DNA of 64,000 nt from Microbacterium caowuchunii (GCF_008727755.1 NZ_CP044231.1:1550001-1614000), one strand, 5' to 3'. Positions 1 through 8,776 are shown, counted from the first letter of the stretch. A program made the numbers and translations. The notes: generated by a model from the letters alone, not told the origin.

Positions 1-365
1 CAGCCTCGGTCGACGATGACGATGCGGCCGTCGTCGGTGCGGAAGGGCGTGAGGACCTCGAACGCGGAGGTGCCGCCGTGCGGCCGGTTCCGGACGACCA
101 GCTCGTCCTCCGTGAGGTACGTCCCGGTCAGCGCGACGGGCTGCCACTCCCGCTCGGGATCGAAGGACCCGTCGGCCGAGACCGCGACGTCGAGGGCGAC
201 CGGGGCGGCGTCGTAGTTCCGTTCGACGAGCGCCAGCTGTGCGCTGCGTTCATCGTTGCGGGAGAACTGCCAATCGGCCAGGAAGACGCAGACGACGGCG
301 AACAGTACGCCGACGAGCCCGTACACGCTCCAGCGGACGGCAGGCGTGGCGGTCTTGAGGTTCAT
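1..365 (-). CDS. SURF1 family protein (partial, C-terminus beyond window)
   Basis: Membrane protein of the SURF1 family, which in other organisms helps assemble haem-copper cytochrome oxidase. About 121 residues are visible. They begin MNLKTATPAVRW, continue with one hydrophobic segment at about residues 11-32, and enter the extracytoplasmic domain with the family-like stretches WQPVALTGTY and VRNRPHGG at about residues 72-95. The reading frame runs off the left edge, so the second membrane segment cannot be seen. The ATG at 363-365 overlaps the stop of the upstream small gene (ATGA), so the two are translationally coupled. Recognition is by motif and context only. Confidence 0.82.
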   Translation of the reverse strand, partial: MNLKTATPAVRWSVYGLVGVLFAVVCVFLADWQFSRNDERSAQLALVERNYDAAPVALDVAVSADGSFDPEREWQPVALTGTYLTEDELVVRNRPHGGTSAFEVLTPFRTDDGRIVIVDRG

Positions 366-568
366 CGGTGGGGCTCCGGATCGGACAGGGGCGAGACATC
401 GATCGGGAACGACCGGGACGTGAGGAAACCCCGCAGGTAGTCGACGTGGGCGTCACAGGCGACCCAGGTCTTCCGGCGCTCCGGGGTATGGATGCGGGGG
501 TTGCGCCATTCGATCCGCCACGCCGCCCCGTCGCGGCAGCCGGCACGTGAGCACGTCGCGTCGCTCAC
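362..568 (-). CDS. small Cys-rich conserved hypothetical protein (68 aa)
   Basis: I do not recognise a named function. The GTG start at 566-568 overlaps the stop of the DUF3099 gene (GTGA), and its stop overlaps the SURF1 start (ATGA), so it sits as the middle gene of a coupled trio. The protein opens SDATCSRAGCRDGAAWRIEW and later has the stretch WVACDAHVDY. The C-x4-C plus C-x2-H pattern looks like a small zinc-binding knuckle. The coupling on both sides is the best evidence that it is a real gene. Zinc binding is inference. Confidence 0.7.
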   Translation of the reverse strand: MSDATCSRAGCRDGAAWRIEWRNPRIHTPERRKTWVACDAHVDYLRGFLTSRSFPIDVSPLSDPEPHR

Positions 569-930
569 GCCTCCGGCTCCCGGGGAGGAGATTCCTCGAG
601 CCGGATCACACGAGGCTGTTCTGGGGGCGCGGGTCGCGGCTCGGCCGGAGCGGGTGGCCCGGTCTCCAGCATCCGTTCGGGGCGCTGGGCGCGCGAGCTG
701 CGCCCGTCCTGTCCGACGTTGGCAACGACGACGGCGAGATACGGGAGGAAGACCGCACCGGAGGCGAAGATCCAGGTGTACCAGCCGTACGGGGTGATCA
801 GGACCATGGCGACGAAGCAGGCGATGCGGATGCCCATCATCGTCATGTACTTGGCCAACCGCGCGCCGGAATCGTCGCGCGGAGCGCGCGGCAACGATGT
901 GGCCGACTGCGGCGGGGAGGGCTTCTTCAC
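565..930 (-). CDS. DUF3099 domain-containing membrane protein
   Basis: A 121-residue protein with a basic N-terminus, two closely spaced hydrophobic segments at about residues 31-48 and 53-72 separated by a short ITPYGWYTW turn, and a Pro/Arg/Glu-rich C-terminal tail predicted cytoplasmic. This matches the actinobacterial DUF3099 family, whose function is unknown. The GTG start lies 9 bases after a TAGGCT -10-like hexamer (reverse strand, 940-945), so the gene may be transcribed almost without a leader. It heads the coupled set DUF3099, Cys-rich protein, SURF1. Family naming is from memory of the sequence pattern. Confidence 0.75.
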   Translation of the reverse strand: MKKPSPPQSATSLPRAPRDDSGARLAKYMTMMGIRIACFVAMVLITPYGWYTWIFASGAVFLPYLAVVVANVGQDGRSSRAQRPERMLETGPPAPAEPRPAPPEQPRVIRLEESPPREPEA

Positions 931-975
931 GGTGCATCCAGCCTACGCCGGTACCCCGTGAAGAAGCCCCGGCTG

Positions 976-1524
976 TCAGCTGTAGTCGTAGTACCCGCCG
1001 GTGCTCTCGATCATCGTGAAGAACCAGGTGAAGTAGAGGATGACGGCGATGATCCCGAGGATGCTGAGCGCCAGGCCCACCCATCCGACGATGGTGCCGG
1101 CGAGGGCCATCCCGCGGCCGTTCTCGCCGCTCGTCTTGAGCTGCTTGAGGGAGATGTGTCCGGTGATGACACCCGCCAGCGCCCCAACGAAGGGCAGGAT
1201 GACGAAGTTCGCGATGGACGCGATCAGCGAGACGATGGCCAGGACGTTCGTCTTGGGCGCGGCCGGGTAAGGCGTGTAGCCCGAGCCGGGGTACGTCGGG
1301 GGCGCGTATCCGGTCTGGCCCGGGTAGCCCTGGGGAGCGGCGTTCTGCTCGCCGTAGGACGGCGGCGGGGGATAGGCGGCGGTCTGCTGCTGGGGCTGCT
1401 GGGGCTGCTGCGGGGCGGCGGGCGGAGCAGTCGGCGGAGCCGTGGGCGGCGGGGTCGGCGGCGTGGACGGGTTGGCCGGGGGCGTTGCCGGCGGAACGGG
1501 GTTCTCGGGGGTCGGGTCGCTCAC
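976..1524 (-). CDS. DUF4190 domain-containing membrane protein with Pro-rich N-terminus
   Basis: A 182-residue protein. Residues 1-90 are a low-complexity Pro/Gln/Tyr-rich cytoplasmic arm, and residues 93-122 and 140-168 form two membrane segments joined by a GHISLKQLK loop, as in DUF4190 proteins. The GTG start at 1522-1524 is chosen because AAAGG lies about 6 bases upstream. An ATG at 1566 would extend the frame but has no ribosome-binding site. It is divergent from fabG. The role is unknown; the arm resembles those of membrane proteins that interact with division or envelope factors, which is inference. Confidence 0.75.
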   Translation of the reverse strand: MSDPTPENPVPPATPPANPSTPPTPPPTAPPTAPPAAPQQPQQPQQQTAAYPPPPSYGEQNAAPQGYPGQTGYAPPTYPGSGYTPYPAAPKTNVLAIVSLIASIANFVILPFVGALAGVITGHISLKQLKTSGENGRGMALAGTIVGWVGLALSILGIIAVILYFTWFFTMIESTGGYYDYS

Positions 1525-1607
1525 GGGGATACCTTTCGTTGACTGTTCCCAGGGTCCCGTTACCATCTGGCGCTGTCAAACGCGGCGGCGCGCACCGCAC
1601 ACCTGGA

Positions 1608-1613
1608 TAGGCT
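1608..1613 (+). promoter_or_regulatory. -10-like TAGGCT of fabG
   Basis: TAGGCT lies 37 bases before the fabG ATG, leaving room for a short leader that carries the GAGGAG ribosome-binding site at 1638-1643. No clear -35 box is visible. Confidence 0.4.
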
Positions 1614-1650
1614 GGGAGACCGCGTCGTCCCCGAACCGAGGAGTACCACC

Positions 1651-2361
1651 ATGTCCACCGAACGCGTCGTGCTGGTCACCGGAGGCAACCGCGGTATCGG
1701 CCGTGCGATCGCCGAGCGGTTCGTCGCGGACGGGTACCGTGTGGCCGTGACCGCACGCTCGGGGGAGGGACCGGAGGGCGCGCTCACGGTACGTGCGGAC
1801 GTGACCGACGCCGCGTCGCTGGATGCTGCGTACACCGAGGTCGAGGAGAAGCTCGGACCGGTGCAGATCGTCGTGGCGAACGCGGGGATCACCCGCGACA
1901 CCCTGCTTCTGCGGATGAGTGAAGAGGACTTCGACGACGTGGTCTCGACGAACCTGGGCGGTACCTTCCGCGTCGTCAAACGCGCCGCGAAGGGGCTGCT
2001 CCGCGCCCGCTGGGGCCGGGTCATCCTCATCTCGAGCGTCGTCGGCCTCTATGGTTCGGCCGGTCAGATCAACTACGCGAGCTCGAAGAGCGGGCTGGTC
2101 GGTTTCGCCCGATCCCTCACCCGCGAGCTCGGCTCCCGCGGGATCACGGCGAACGTCGTGGCGCCGGGATTCATCGAGACCGACATGACTGCGGCCCTCC
2201 CCGAGGAGACCCAGGCCGAGTACAAGCGCAACATCCCGGCCGGACGCTTCGCCACGCCGGCCGAGGTCGCGGGTGTGGTCGCCTGGCTCGCATCCGACGA
2301 CGCCGCTTACATCTCCGGTGCCGTCATCCCCGTGGATGGTGGACTCGGGATGGGGCACTGA
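1651..2361 (+). CDS. fabG: 3-oxoacyl-[ACP] reductase FabG
   Basis: NADPH-dependent short-chain dehydrogenase that reduces 3-oxoacyl-ACP in type II fatty acid synthesis. The 236-residue protein has the cofactor loop TGGNRGIG at residues 10-17, NAG at 77-79, and the catalytic set Asn101, Ser129, Tyr142 and Lys146 (YASSK). The C-terminal SGAVIPVDGGLGMGH is typical of FabG and MabA proteins. GAGGAG stands 7 bases before the ATG. The gene is monocistronic and divergent from the DUF4190 gene. Many SDRs look alike, but the C-terminal signature favours FabG over a generic SDR. Confidence 0.85.
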   Translation: MSTERVVLVTGGNRGIGRAIAERFVADGYRVAVTARSGEGPEGALTVRADVTDAASLDAAYTEVEEKLGPVQIVVANAGITRDTLLLRMSEEDFDDVVSTNLGGTFRVVKRAAKGLLRARWGRVILISSVVGLYGSAGQINYASSKSGLVGFARSLTRELGSRGITANVVAPGFIETDMTAALPEETQAEYKRNIPAGRFATPAEVAGVVAWLASDDAAYISGAVIPVDGGLGMGH

Positions 2362-2406
2362 CCCGCTCAGCCCCGTAGCGGCGACATGGCGCCGGCTGTC
2401 GGCCGT

Positions 2407-3108
2407 TCACGTGCCTCCGTCCACGGCGGTGACGATCGCCTCGCCGAGACGCGTCGGCATGGAGTACTGCGGCCAATGGCCCGATCCGAGTGGGATGACG
2501 TCCACCTCGACGACCGCGTCCAGCTCGGCGGCATACCGTGGCCACTCGCGCAGCATGGTGCGTAGCTGCGCGTCGTCGAGCGCCCCGGAAAGGATCGTGA
2601 CCGGAACCCGGTGACGTCGCTCGTCGGTGAGCGGGAGGGGATCGGTCGGTACCCGGCCGGGGACCGACGCCGTCATCGCGACGATCCGTTCCCGGGTCGG
2701 CGTATCCAGGTCGGCGGTGTCCGGGGCGTCGAACGTCTCCCAATCCGGGAACGGCACGACGCCGTCGACGAGCGGGAACTCCGAGATGCTCCCGCCGTCT
2801 GCGGGCAGGACCGTGTCCACGAGCACGACGCGGGCGACACGATCCGGTCGTGCGTCGACGGCGCCCCAGGCGACGTTGCCGCCGCCGCTGTGCGCGACGA
2901 GCACCACGGGGTCGGCGCGGCGGTCGATCTCCGAGGTCACGGCATCCACCCAGTCGGTGATGCCGATGTCGGCCGACTCGGGGGCCGGGAGGCCGAGCCC
3001 CGGCATCGTGAGCGGGACCGGTCTGTGACCGGCGTCTTGCAGCGTGGGGAGGACGTCGTTCCAGGAGGAGGCGTCCAACCAGAGTCCGGGGATCAGCAGG
3101 ATGTCCAT
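2407..3108 (-). CDS. alpha/beta hydrolase
   Basis: A 233-residue esterase-like alpha/beta hydrolase. It has the oxyanion-side stretch LIPGLWLDASSW at residues 5-16, the nucleophile elbow AHSGGGN with Ser74, and a C-terminal GSGHWPQ that supplies the catalytic His. The fold resembles small RsbQ- or salicylate-esterase-like hydrolases, but the substrate cannot be read from the sequence. TAGCGT (reverse strand, 3115-3120) ends 6 bases before the ATG and there is no ribosome-binding site, so the mRNA is probably leaderless. The gene is convergent with fabG. Confidence 0.8.
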   Translation of the reverse strand: MDILLIPGLWLDASSWNDVLPTLQDAGHRPVPLTMPGLGLPAPESADIGITDWVDAVTSEIDRRADPVVLVAHSGGGNVAWGAVDARPDRVARVVLVDTVLPADGGSISEFPLVDGVVPFPDWETFDAPDTADLDTPTRERIVAMTASVPGRVPTDPLPLTDERRHRVPVTILSGALDDAQLRTMLREWPRYAAELDAVVEVDVIPLGSGHWPQYSMPTRLGEAIVTAVDGGT

Positions 3109-3258
3109 GGGCGAACGCTACGCCGTGGCGCCGACATCCGCCTCAGTCGGAACGGCGCGTACCTGGTGGCTCGGTCAGTGCGCCGTGCCGGAGGGGAGCG
3201 GGGCGGGGTGGCGGTGCGCTCAGGCCCACGCGCCACGCCGGACGGGATCGAGCTGTGC

Positions 3259-4696
3259 TCAGAACGGTGGCGGATCGGCGAAGCGCGTCCGTGGCGGGGT
3301 GGGCTTCGGAGGCGGGCGGACTGCTCCCTCGCACCCGGGTCGTCGAGATCCGGCACGAAGTGCACCGTCGGTGCGGGCGGTTGGTCGATGTAGCTGTGCC
3401 CGAGGGGCGAGGTCCATTCGAGGAGCCCGTCGCCCAGTTGCCGGACTTGCCAGGCGGTGAATTGCTTCATGGAGTGGTGGCGCTGGCAGAGCTCCGCGCT
3501 GTTGTCCACGCAGGTCTTCCCACCCTGGGCGTGATCGAGGGTGTGATCGGTTTCGCAGCGGATGGCGGGTACCCGGCAGCCCGGGAATCGGCAGTGCCTG
3601 TCGCGGGCCTGGAGGAAGTTCCGCAGCGGAGCCTCCGCGAACCTCGTGTCGGTGGCGAGCACGGCACCCGAGACCGGGTGCGTGAGCACGCGCGTCCATG
3701 GTTCCGGGGTGGCACCGGCGAGCGTGCGTGCCGTTTCGGCGTCGATGGGTGCCCGTCCGACCAGGTCGGCCGGGTGTTGGTCGGCACCGAGAAGGGTGAG
3801 TGCGGGGACGACGACCTGGACTTTGGCGCGGATGGCGCCGAGGGTGCCGGGTCCGTCGTCGGTACGGGTGGGGTCGGCTCCGGGCTGTGCGGTGAGCAGC
3901 ATGTCGAGCAGGAGGTCCGCACGGATATGGTCGAGGGATCGACTGTCGGAGGCCAGGATGTCGTCCTGCGTGGGCGAAACGGGAGACACGTCGGATGCTC
4001 CGGCTGCAGCGCGGCCCCGGACTCGCGCCTGCGCCGCAGCGCGAGCATCGATCACCTCGCCGCCCTGGGTGGTGACGCGATCGTAGACGGCCTCGATCAG
4101 CACGGTCGGGCCGATGATGTTCAGTCCGGACAGGCCGTCCCGTAGGGGGAACGTGGTCACGCAGCGGTCCTCGCGCGCCTCGGCATGCCGCTCGGTGAGA
4201 CTGCGTGGGTGCAGGCGTTCCGCGACGATGCCGAGCTCGCCGCGCAGTCGGCCGGCGACCTCGTCTTCACACCGCGGCAGTGCGATCTCCTCGAACGCGG
4301 CACGCGCGTCGGGCGGCAGTGGCCCGCCGAGGTCGGTGATCAGCAGCACATGTGCGCGCGTGATCCGACCGTCCTCCCACGCGTCCATGGTGGCGGGGAA
4401 TCCGTCCACGACGACCGCAGCGTCGCGCCGATGCGGCGCTGTACGGACCTGTCGGTGCTGCGCGTGACCGCGGCGATCTCCGCCGCGATCGCCCGCAGTG
4501 CCATGTCCCGGCTCTTCACCTGTGCGGACGCGCCCCGGGACTGTGCCTGGGCGAGCGTCAGCGCCCGAGCGAGACCGCGCGTCACCCGTGCCTGCGCGGC
4601 CTCGATCTCAGCCTGCGCCGACTGGACCTCGTGCAGGATCCCGGCCAGCGTCGCGGCATCCGCATCGCCGAACCCGATCCTGCCGTGTGAGGTCAT
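3259..4696 (-). pseudogene. DUF222/HNH endonuclease domain protein, disrupted by two frameshifts
   Basis: An actinobacterial DUF222-HNH protein broken into three frames. The first frame (4696 to about 4425) starts MTSHGRIGFGDADAATLAGI and holds the helical DUF222 start. Near 4424-4428 an extra GC pair appears to shift the frame: the expected IGDAAVVVDGFPATM is only continuous in the next frame. The second frame carries the rest of DUF222 and an intact HNH core (CRFPGC, CETDHTLDHAQGG, LCQRHHSMKQ). Near 3330 a further shift is needed to reach the family-like end RTRFADPPPF and the stop at 3259; without it the frame reads shadow-like sequence to 3093, crossing the promoter and start of the next gene. 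These genes are abundant and variable in Microbacteriaceae. Sequencing error is an alternative. Confidence 0.62.
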
Positions 4697-4761
4697 GCCC
4701 TCACTCTACGAAGGGGGTCCGACATCACCCGGGGACGGTCCGTCCGCGCGCTCCCCCGTTG

Positions 4762-5403
4762 TCAGGGGAGGAGCGGGATCACGTCGCGCAGGTCGGCGCG
4801 CCCGATGACGAGGTCGGCCTGCGCCCGGACTGCGGGCTTGGCGTTGAACGCGACCCCCAGGCCCGCCGCTGCCATCATCCGCAGATCGTTCGCCCCGTCG
4901 CCCACGGCGATCGTGCAGCGCGGGTCGATGCCGTACTGCGTCGTCCACTCACGCAGCGCCCGAGCCTTGCCCTCCGCGTCGACGATCTCTCCGAGGACCT
5001 CACCGGTGAGCAGCCCGTCCGCGGCCTGCAGCCGGTTCGCCCGCCATACGTCGACGCCGAGCTCCGGTGCCAGGCCGTCGAGGATCTCGTGGAACCCGCC
5101 CGAGACGACGGCCACGATCCCGCCGCGCTCGTGGACGGCGGCGATCAGTTCCCGGACACCGGGGGTCGGTTCGACGCGATCCCTGACCCGTGCGAAGGAT
5201 GAGGTCGGTACGCCGCGCAGCTCGGCCACGCGGCTGCGGAGACTCTCCGCGAAATCGACCTCGCCGCGCATCGCGGCCTCGGTGGCTGCGGCGACCTCCG
5301 CTCCACGCCCTGCTTCATCAGCGAGGAGCTCGATCACCTCGTTCCGGATGAGGGTGGAATCGGCGTCCAGGACGACGAGGGACCGGACGGGGGAGCGCTG
5401 CAC
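4762..5403 (-). CDS. serB: phosphoserine phosphatase SerB
   Basis: HAD-superfamily phosphatase for the last step of serine synthesis. In the 213-residue protein, motif I is DADSTLI (Asp13 nucleophile, Asp15; DMDST in most SerB proteins), followed by VVSGGFHEI (motif II) and GDGANDLRMM (motif IV). It has no N-terminal ACT domains, unlike the longer mycobacterial SerB2. The GTG start has GGAGGT directly abutting it, which is useless as a ribosome-binding site. Instead TACGGT (reverse strand, 5410-5415) ends 6 bases before the GTG, the pattern of a leaderless start. The gene follows glgC by 57 bases. Confidence 0.88.
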   Translation of the reverse strand: MQRSPVRSLVVLDADSTLIRNEVIELLADEAGRGAEVAAATEAAMRGEVDFAESLRSRVAELRGVPTSSFARVRDRVEPTPGVRELIAAVHERGGIVAVVSGGFHEILDGLAPELGVDVWRANRLQAADGLLTGEVLGEIVDAEGKARALREWTTQYGIDPRCTIAVGDGANDLRMMAAAGLGVAFNAKPAVRAQADLVIGRADLRDVIPLLP

Positions 5404-5460
5404 ACCTCCACCGTAGCGAAGCCCGGCACGCCTGTTCGCCCACCGTGTCGCGGAGCGGCA

Positions 5461-6705
5461 TCAGGCCTCGATCCGTATGCCCTTCCCGACCACGGTGATG
5501 CCCGAGTCGGTCACGGTGAACCCCCGGGAGAGGTCCCGTTCCCGGTCCACGCCCACGGTCGCGCCGTCCGCCAGCACCACGTTCTTGTCGAGGATCGCCC
5601 GATGGATGCGGGCGCCAGCGCCGACCCGCACGCGTTCGAAGAGCACGGAGTCGGTGATGGTCGATCCGCCGCCCGCGAGGGTCCAGGGGCCGACCACGCT
5701 GCGCTCCAGATGGGTTCCGGACAGGACGGAGCCGAGCGAGACGATCGAGTCGATCGAGTTGCCGATGCGGCCGACCGCATCCCGTACGAACTTCGCCGGC
5801 GGGGAGTTCACCAACTGCGAGTGGATGGGCCACTGCATGTTGTAGAGGTTGAAGACGGGCAGCGTCGAGATCAGATCGAGGTGGGCGTCGTAGAACGACT
5901 CGATCGTGCCGACGTCGCGCCAGTACGCCCGGTCGCGGTCCGTGGATCCGGGGACGTCGTTGCGGATGAAGTCGTACACGCCCGCTTCACCTCGGTCGAC
6001 GAAGTAGGGGACGATGTCGCCGCCCATGTCGTGGTTCGAGGTGGGGAGCTCCCCGTCGGCCATCACGGCCTCGATGAGCGCATCCGTGTCGAAGATGTAG
6101 TTGCCCATGGAGGCCAGCACCTCGTGCGGGCTGTCGGCCAGCCCCGTCGGGTTCTGCGGCTTCTCCAGGAACTCGCGGATGCGGGTCGGATCGTCGGGCT
6201 GCACGTCGATGACGCCGAACTGATCCGCCAGACCGATGGGCTGACGGATGCCGGCGACGGTGGCGCGGGCGGACGACTCGATGTGGGCGTCCAGCATCTG
6301 GCGGAAGTCCATCCGGTACACGTGATCGGCCCCCACCACCACCACGATGTCCGGCTTCTCGTCGTTGATCAGGTTGAGGCTCTGCAGGATGGCGTCGGCG
6401 GAACCGGAGAACCAGCGCTTGCCGAGGCGCTGCTGCGCCGGCACCGAGGCCACGTAGGCGTCGAGCATCGGCGACATCCGCCACGTCTGGGAGATGTGCC
6501 GGTCCAGGCTGTGCGACTTGTACTGCGTCAGGACGACGATCTGCTGCAGGCCCGAGTTGATGAGGTTCGAGATCGCGAAATCTATCAATCGGTACTGCCC
6601 CCCGAAGGGGACGGCGGGCTTGGCCCGATCGGCGGTGAGGGGCATGAGACGCTTGCCCTCGCCGCCGGCGAGGATGATCCCGAAAACCTTTGGTGTGGCC
6701 GGCAT
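5461..6705 (-). CDS. glgC: glucose-1-phosphate adenylyltransferase GlgC
   Basis: Makes ADP-glucose from glucose-1-phosphate and ATP, the committed step of bacterial glycogen synthesis. The 414-residue protein has AGGEGKRL at residues 13-20 and KPAVPFGG at 29-36 (nucleotide loop and pyrophosphate side), [10 protein letters not shown] (metal site), and a C-terminal left-handed beta-helix with isoleucine/valine-patch repeats. Length is normal for the family. The ATG at 6703-6705 is preceded by TAGTCT (reverse strand, 6712-6717) at 6 bases, so it is probably leaderless. It is divergent from the glycosyltransferase gene, as in mycobacteria. Confidence 0.93.
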   Translation of the reverse strand: MPATPKVFGIILAGGEGKRLMPLTADRAKPAVPFGGQYRLIDFAISNLINSGLQQIVVLTQYKSHSLDRHISQTWRMSPMLDAYVASVPAQQRLGKRWFSGSADAILQSLNLINDEKPDIVVVVGADHVYRMDFRQMLDAHIESSARATVAGIRQPIGLADQFGVIDVQPDDPTRIREFLEKPQNPTGLADSPHEVLASMGNYIFDTDALIEAVMADGELPTSNHDMGGDIVPYFVDRGEAGVYDFIRNDVPGSTDRDRAYWRDVGTIESFYDAHLDLISTLPVFNLYNMQWPIHSQLVNSPPAKFVRDAVGRIGNSIDSIVSLGSVLSGTHLERSVVGPWTLAGGGSTITDSVLFERVRVGAGARIHRAILDKNVVLADGATVGVDRERDLSRGFTVTDSGITVVGKGIRIEA

Positions 6706-6711
6706 TGCCCC

Positions 6712-6744
6712 AGACTATTGCCCACCCAGGGGGTGTACTAGCGT
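6712..6744. promoter_or_regulatory. overlapping divergent glgC/glgA promoters
   Basis: TAGTCT (reverse strand, 6712-6717) serves glgC and TAGCGT (forward, 6739-6744) serves the divergent glycosyltransferase. Each ends 6-7 bases before its start codon. With only 46 bases between the two starts, the -35 region of each promoter falls on the -10 of the other. Confidence 0.55.
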
Positions 6745-6751
6745 CCTTGAC

Positions 6752-7942
6752 ATGCGTGTGGACATCATGACGAAAGAGTATCCGCCCGAGGTCTACGGCG
6801 GCGCAGGTGTGCACGTCGCGGAGCTCGTCAAAGCACTGCGCGAACGCATCGACGTTCGCGTGCGGGCCTTCGGCGCGCCACGGGACGAACCGGGCACCAC
6901 CGCGTACGGCGTGCCCGTGGAGCTTCGCGACGCGAACCCCGCAGTCCAGACGCTCGGCACCGACCTCGAGATGGTCGGCGACGTCGCCGGAGCGGATGTC
7001 GTGCACAGCCACACCTGGTACGCGAACTTCGCGAGCCACCTCGCCTCGCTCCTGCACGGCATCCCGCACATCGTCTCGGCCCACAGCCTGGAGCCGCTGC
7101 GGCCATGGAAGGCCGAGCAGCTGGGCGGCGGCTACGCCGTGTCGAGCTTCGTGGAGAAGACGGCGTACGAATCGGCGGCCGCCGTCATCGCGGTGAGCGG
7201 AGGCATGCGGGCGGACATCCTCCGCAGCTATCCGCAGGTGGACCCCGCGAAGGTCCATGTGATCTACAACGGGATCGACGTCGAAGCGTGGCATCCGGTC
7301 GAGGACCCCGAGGTGCTGACCGCCCTCGGGATCGATCCGGCCCGTCCGTCGGTCGTCTTCGTCGGGCGCATCACCCGGCAGAAGGGCCTGCCCTACCTCC
7401 TGCGCGCCGCGCGGATGCTGCCGCCGGACGTACAGCTCGTGCTGTGTGCGGGCGCGCCGGACACTCCCGAGATCATGGCCGAGGTCGAGACGCTGGTGCG
7501 CGAGCTGCAGCAGACCCGCGAGGGAGTGGTGTGGATCGACCGCCACCTGCCGCGGCACGAGCTGTGCGCCGTGCTCACCGCGGCCACCACGTTCGTCTGC
7601 CCCTCGGTGTACGAGCCGCTCGGCATCGTCAACCTGGAGGCCATGGCCTGCGGCGCCGCGGTGGTGGGGACGGCGACCGGGGGTATCCCGGAAGTGGTCG
7701 CGGACGGCGTCACGGGACGCCTCGTCCCGATCGACCAGGTGCAGGACGGCACGGGCACCCCCGTCGACCCGGACGTGTTCGTCGCGGATCTCGCCCGGGT
7801 CCTCACCGAGGTGGTGGCGGATCCGGCACGTGCCCGCGCGTACGGCGAGGCCGGCCGCCGCCGGGCGGCGGAGGAGTTCAGCTGGGCGCGGATCGCGGAG
7901 CAGACCGAGCGTCTCTACCGCTCGGTGGCCGACGCGCGGTGA
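6752..7942 (+). CDS. glgA: GT4-type ADP-glucose glycosyltransferase (GlgA/GlgM-like)
   Basis: A 396-residue GT-B glycosyltransferase annotated as glycogen synthase in actinobacteria. It begins MRVDIMTKEYPPEVYGGAGV; the YGGAG loop corresponds to the donor-binding glycine loop. VFVGRITRQKGLPYLL marks the C-terminal Rossmann domain and EPLGIVNLEAMACG is the retaining-GT E-x7-E motif. It is shorter than the roughly 480-residue GT5 GlgA of enterobacteria and divergent from glgC. The mycobacterial homologue in this arrangement is the maltose-1-phosphate synthase GlgM, so that activity is the better guess. The ATG at 6752 follows TAGCGT by 7 bases with no ribosome-binding site. Confidence 0.88.
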   Translation: MRVDIMTKEYPPEVYGGAGVHVAELVKALRERIDVRVRAFGAPRDEPGTTAYGVPVELRDANPAVQTLGTDLEMVGDVAGADVVHSHTWYANFASHLASLLHGIPHIVSAHSLEPLRPWKAEQLGGGYAVSSFVEKTAYESAAAVIAVSGGMRADILRSYPQVDPAKVHVIYNGIDVEAWHPVEDPEVLTALGIDPARPSVVFVGRITRQKGLPYLLRAARMLPPDVQLVLCAGAPDTPEIMAEVETLVRELQQTREGVVWIDRHLPRHELCAVLTAATTFVCPSVYEPLGIVNLEAMACGAAVVGTATGGIPEVVADGVTGRLVPIDQVQDGTGTPVDPDVFVADLARVLTEVVADPARARAYGEAGRRRAAEEFSWARIAEQTERLYRSVADAR

Positions 7943-7977
7943 CCCGCGCCGCGCGGCATCCGCGTGCGGCGGCCCGG

Positions 7978-7983
7978 TAGGCT
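7978..7983 (+). promoter_or_regulatory. -10-like TAGGCT of the ABC ATPase gene
   Basis: TAGGCT ends 7 bases before the ATG at 7991 and leaves no room for a ribosome-binding site, consistent with a leaderless transcript. Confidence 0.45.
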
Positions 7984-7990
7984 GGGTCGC

Positions 7991-8776
7991 ATGCCGCAGG
8001 TGCTGGATTTCTCCGACGTCGTCGTCCGCCGCAACGCCAAGGACATCGTTTCGCACCTCGACTGGCGGGTGGACGATGATCAGCGGTGGGTGGTGCTCGG
8101 CGCGAACGGCGCGGGCAAGACGACCATCCTCCAGCTGGCGGCGAGCCTCGATCACCCCACCTCCGGCGTGGTCACCATCCTCGGCGAGCGGCTGGGGCGC
8201 ACAGACGTGTTCGAGCTCCGTCCGCGGATCGGGTTCGCCTCGTCCGCGATGGCGAAGCGGATCCCGGCGGAGGAGACCGTCCTCAACGTCGTGCTCACCG
8301 CGGCGTACTCCGTGATGGGGCGCTGGAACGAGGAGTACGACCGTATCGACGAGCGCCGTGCGCTGCGCGTTCTGGCCGAGTGGAAGCTCGAGCACCTGGC
8401 GGACCGCACCTTCGGGACGCTTTCCGACGGGGAGCAGAAGCGGGTGCAGATCGCCCGTGCGGTGATGACCGACCCCGAACTGCTCCTGCTGGACGAGCCG
8501 ACCGCGAGTCTCGACCTCGGCGCCCGGGAGGAGCTGCTGGAGCTCCTCGGCGGATACGCACAGGCCCCGACCACTCCGGCGATGGTCATGGTCACGCACC
8601 ACGTCGAGGAGATCCCGGTGGGATTCACCCATCTGCTCCTGCTCCGAGCAGGCGCCGTCGTGGCGGCCGGACCGATCCCGGAGACCCTCACCGCGGAGAA
8701 CCTCTCCGAGGCGTTCGGAATGCCCATCACGGTGAGCGAGGACGGCGGCCGGTACGCGGCACGCGCCGCGCGCTGA
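7991..8776 (+). CDS. stand-alone ABC transporter ATP-binding protein
   Basis: A 261-residue ABC ATPase with Walker A GANGAGKTT at residues 37-45, signature LSDGEQKR at 144-151 (Asp replaces the usual second-position Gly), Walker B LLLLDEPT at about 164-171, and a switch His in VMVTHHVEE. No permease or binding-protein gene lies next to it: glgA is upstream and rpmE2 downstream. It resembles soluble cytoplasmic ATPases of the YbiT/ModF-like type found singly in actinobacteria. The substrate and partner are unknown. Confidence 0.8.
   Translation: MPQVLDFSDVVVRRNAKDIVSHLDWRVDDDQRWVVLGANGAGKTTILQLAASLDHPTSGVVTILGERLGRTDVFELRPRIGFASSAMAKRIPAEETVLNVVLTAAYSVMGRWNEEYDRIDERRALRVLAEWKLEHLADRTFGTLSDGEQKRVQIARAVMTDPELLLLDEPTASLDLGAREELLELLGGYAQAPTTPAMVMVTHHVEEIPVGFTHLLLLRAGAVVAAGPIPETLTAENLSEAFGMPITVSEDGGRYAARAAR

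Noticed and set aside
4740..4770. Short CTCCCC/GGGGAG hairpin at the serB stop
   Set aside because: Only 6 bp with an 8-base loop; too weak to call a terminator.
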